In this document: positions 7,116-8,345 of the stretch, one piece after another
Layout of the letters: each line of letters opens with the position of its first letter
Numbering within the stretch: the first letter of the stretch is position 1
NCBI GenBank assembly: GCA_019242385.1
Contig: JAFAVO010000114.1
Span: 1-8,345, forward strand
DNA length: 8,345 nt
Reading direction: 5' to 3'
Source of the DNA: Gammaproteobacteria bacterium
Lineage (GTDB): Bacteria > Pseudomonadota > Gammaproteobacteria > Steroidobacterales > Steroidobacteraceae
The notes under the pieces: generated by a model
What the model saw: only the letters and a program-made list of their open reading frames with translations
Databases searched by the model: none
What the model was told of the DNA's origin: nothing
Program-made: the position numbers and the translations under genes

Positions 7116-7137
7116 GGCAGACGCGCCCGGGTCTGCC
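7116..7137 (+). other. Hairpin in the leader of the LysM gene
   Basis: GGCAGAC (7116-7122) and GTCTGCC (7131-7137) form a perfect 7-bp stem with an 8-base loop. No T tract follows. It lies about 75 bases before the LysM start, downstream of the AT-rich island, so it could fold in the 5' leader of that mRNA. No known riboswitch pattern is recognised. Confidence 0.3.
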
Positions 7138-7212
7138 GCGGCGGCGGGCATCGGTCAGCGATGGTGCCGCGTGCCGCAGCGCCGCGCCGCGTGGACGGAC
7201 ACGGAGGACATC

Positions 7213-7410
7213 ATGGCGGATGACAACAAACCGGCGGCCGACAATCCCTACACCCAGACCCACCTCGTGCAGTCGGGCGAAACGCTCTCGAAGATTGCCG
7301 AGAAGTACTACGGCGACGCCTCGCTGTACACCAAGATTTTTCAGGCGAACCGCGACCTGCTCACTGATCCGAACAAGATCCGCCCCGGACAGAAGTTGCG
7401 CATTCCCTGA
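7213..7410 (+). CDS. Small single-LysM-domain protein (65 aa)
   Basis: LysM domains bind GlcNAc-containing glycans such as peptidoglycan. The start at 7213 is set by GGAGG 5 bases upstream; an upstream in-frame start at 7171 lacks this support and would add an Arg-rich tail. After a 12-residue polar N-terminus, residues 13-65 form one complete LysM: YTQTHLVQSGETLSKIAEKY, then YGDASLYTKIFQANRDLL, then the closing KIRPGQKLRIP. The YGDA, IFQANRD and IRPGQ pattern resembles the C-terminal LysM of E. coli Kbp (YgaU), a potassium-binding protein, but the BON domain of Kbp is absent. No signal peptide or membrane segment is visible, so export is not evident. The lipoprotein gene follows 33 bases later in the same direction, a likely operon. 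Family is sure, role uncertain. Confidence 0.9.
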   Translation: MADDNKPAADNPYTQTHLVQSGETLSKIAEKYYGDASLYTKIFQANRDLLTDPNKIRPGQKLRIP

Positions 7411-7443
7411 ATGTCGCCACCACATGCCAAGAGGAACTCAACA

Positions 7444-8043
7444 ATGAAGAAACCAGCTCTATTGGTGCTCGCCACCCTGGCGGCCGTGCTCGTCGCTGGC
7501 TGTCAGAACCAGCGCGCCCCGGCCGAGCAGGCGGTTGCTGCTGCGGAATCCTCGCTCACCAACATCCGTGACGCGGCGAGCCACTACGCCCCGGACCAGT
7601 TGCAGCAGGTCGATGCGCAGCTCAACAGCGCCAAGGACAGCCTGGCCAAGGGCGACTACAAGGGGGTGCTCGCCTCGATGCCGGCGCTGAACACCGCGAT
7701 CGCCAACCTGCGCGACACCGCCACCGCCAAGCAGCAGGAGGCGGACGCGGCCAATGCCAAGGCGAAGGATGCCTGGGGTCCGATGAGCACCGATGTGCCG
7801 AAGATGGTCGATGCCATCTCGAGTCGCGTCGACATCCTGTCGAAGTCGCATCATCTGCCACACGGGGTGACCAAGGACTCGCTCGCCAGCGCGAAGAGTG
7901 CCGTCGACAGCATGAAGTCCGCCTGGAGCGATGCTTCCAACGCGGCCTCATCCGGCGATTACGCCACAGCCGTGAGCAAGGGTCAGGGGGTGCGCGATCA
8001 GGCCTCGCAGGTCATGCAGTCGCTCGGCATGACTTCCAGCTGA
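7444..8043 (+). CDS. Alanine-rich helical lipoprotein (DUF4398-like), 199 aa
   Basis: Predicted lipoprotein: MKK n-region, hydrophobic core and the lipobox LVAGC with Cys20 as lipidation site. Residue 21 is Gln, not the Asp inner-membrane retention signal, so outer-membrane attachment is likely by the E. coli rule. The start at 7444 follows GAGGAA 7 bases upstream. The ATG at 7411, right after the LysM stop, would put 11 polar residues before the signal peptide and is less likely. The mature part is rich in Ala, Ser, Asp and Lys and looks all-helical. YAPDQLQQVDAQLNSAKDSL followed by GDY (residue 70) resembles DUF4398-type envelope proteins; this is from memory and untested. A second, weaker copy with GDY at 171 suggests an internal duplication. 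Probable operon partner of the LysM gene; its stop is 3 bases from the convergent rimO stop. Function is unknown. Confidence 0.85.
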   Translation: MKKPALLVLATLAAVLVAGCQNQRAPAEQAVAAAESSLTNIRDAASHYAPDQLQQVDAQLNSAKDSLAKGDYKGVLASMPALNTAIANLRDTATAKQQEADAANAKAKDAWGPMSTDVPKMVDAISSRVDILSKSHHLPHGVTKDSLASAKSAVDSMKSAWSDASNAASSGDYATAVSKGQGVRDQASQVMQSLGMTSS

Positions 8044-8046
8044 AGC

Positions 8047-8345
8047 TCAAAGCCTGCCGGCCGCCTCGCCCCGCTGAGCGGCGAGGCGGCCGCTGAGATC
8101 GTAGGCATCCGCGGCGACGATCTCCACATCGGCCCACTCACCGGCGCGCAGCTTGCCGCCCGCGTTTGCGATGTGCACGACGCCATCGATCTGCGGCGCG
8201 TCCCCTGCGCTGCGCGCGATCGCGGTGTCGCCCTGCACCTCATCGACCAGCACGCGCATGACCTTGCCGATGCGGCTCGCGAGCCGGCGGCGGCTGATCG
8301 CGGCGGCGAGCTCCATGAAGCGCTGATACCGCTCCTCCTGCACCT
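8047..8345 (-). CDS. rimO: Ribosomal protein S12 methylthiotransferase RimO, C-terminal end (partial)
   Basis: The last 99 codons of a minus-strand gene cut by the right edge. RimO is a radical-SAM enzyme that methylthiolates a conserved aspartate of ribosomal protein S12 (Asp88 in E. coli). The radical-SAM and N-terminal domains lie outside the window. What is seen matches the family's C-terminus: VQEERYQRFMELAAAIS, then the TRAM domain with VLVDEV, IARSAGDAPQIDGVVHI, AGEWADVEIVAADAYDLSG. The GTG near the edge is an internal codon before the conserved QEERY, not a start. After the usual YDL(W/S)G end there are about 14 extra residues (RLAAQRGEAAGRL), which are encoded by the long inverted repeat at 8058-8092. 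A related enzyme such as MiaB is less likely because DAPQIDG and the DEYDL-type ending are RimO-like. It converges with the lipoprotein gene. Confidence 0.92.
   Translation of the reverse strand, partial: VQEERYQRFMELAAAISRRRLASRIGKVMRVLVDEVQGDTAIARSAGDAPQIDGVVHIANAGGKLRAGEWADVEIVAADAYDLSGRLAAQRGEAAGRL
8058..8092. terminator. Long GC-rich stem-loop between convergent genes, possible bidirectional terminator
   Basis: CGGCCGCCTCGCC (8058-8070) pairs perfectly over 13 bp with GGCGAGGCGGCCG (8080-8092); the loop is 9 bases. It starts 15 bases after the lipoprotein stop and lies inside the last codons of rimO on the other strand. On the minus strand it is followed by GGCAGGCTTTG and on the plus strand by CTGAGATC, so neither side has a strong T tract. 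It could stop transcription weakly both ways or protect mRNA 3' ends. Confidence 0.45.

Overview
The window reads as a bacterial chromosome segment of high GC content (roughly two thirds or more by eye). The GC-rich codon choice, the protein similarities (GlmU, GlmS, RimO, a Kbp/YgaU-like LysM protein, a membrane-bound C13 peptidase) and the glmU/glmS proximity suggest a gammaproteobacterium, perhaps of the Xanthomonadales/Steroidobacterales type. The lineage is an inference from remembered family patterns, not from a search. All genes point right except a partial gene at the right edge. Coding density is high and no stretch over 300 bases lacks a gene.

Left part (1-3403): the window opens inside a membrane-anchored caspase-like C13 peptidase. 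It is followed by glmU (bifunctional GlcNAc-1-P uridyltransferase / GlcN-1-P acetyltransferase). Next come two small, helix-rich, unrecognised genes that overlap through a GTGA start/stop junction, the second starting with GTG. Middle (3404-7048): a 135-base leader with two hairpins precedes glmS (glutamine:fructose-6-phosphate aminotransferase). A GC-rich hairpin with a T-rich tail follows glmS, and then a SulP-family anion transporter with a C-terminal STAS domain.

Right part (7049-8345): a leader of about 160 bases precedes a 65-residue single-LysM protein with no signal peptide. An alanine-rich lipoprotein with a clear lipobox follows 33 bases later. The window ends with the C-terminal TRAM end of rimO on the minus strand. 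Its stop codon lies 3 bases from the lipoprotein's stop, and a 13-bp perfect stem lies just inside the rimO coding end.

How they work together: GlmS makes glucosamine-6-phosphate. GlmM, which is not in this window, converts it to glucosamine-1-phosphate, and GlmU turns that into UDP-GlcNAc for peptidoglycan and lipopolysaccharide. The LysM protein and the lipoprotein are also probably linked to the envelope. Most of the window is housekeeping. The least explained items are the small gene pair between glmU and glmS, the glmS leader structure, the C13 peptidase and the LysM/lipoprotein pair. I see no tRNA, rRNA, CRISPR array, insertion sequence or defence system.
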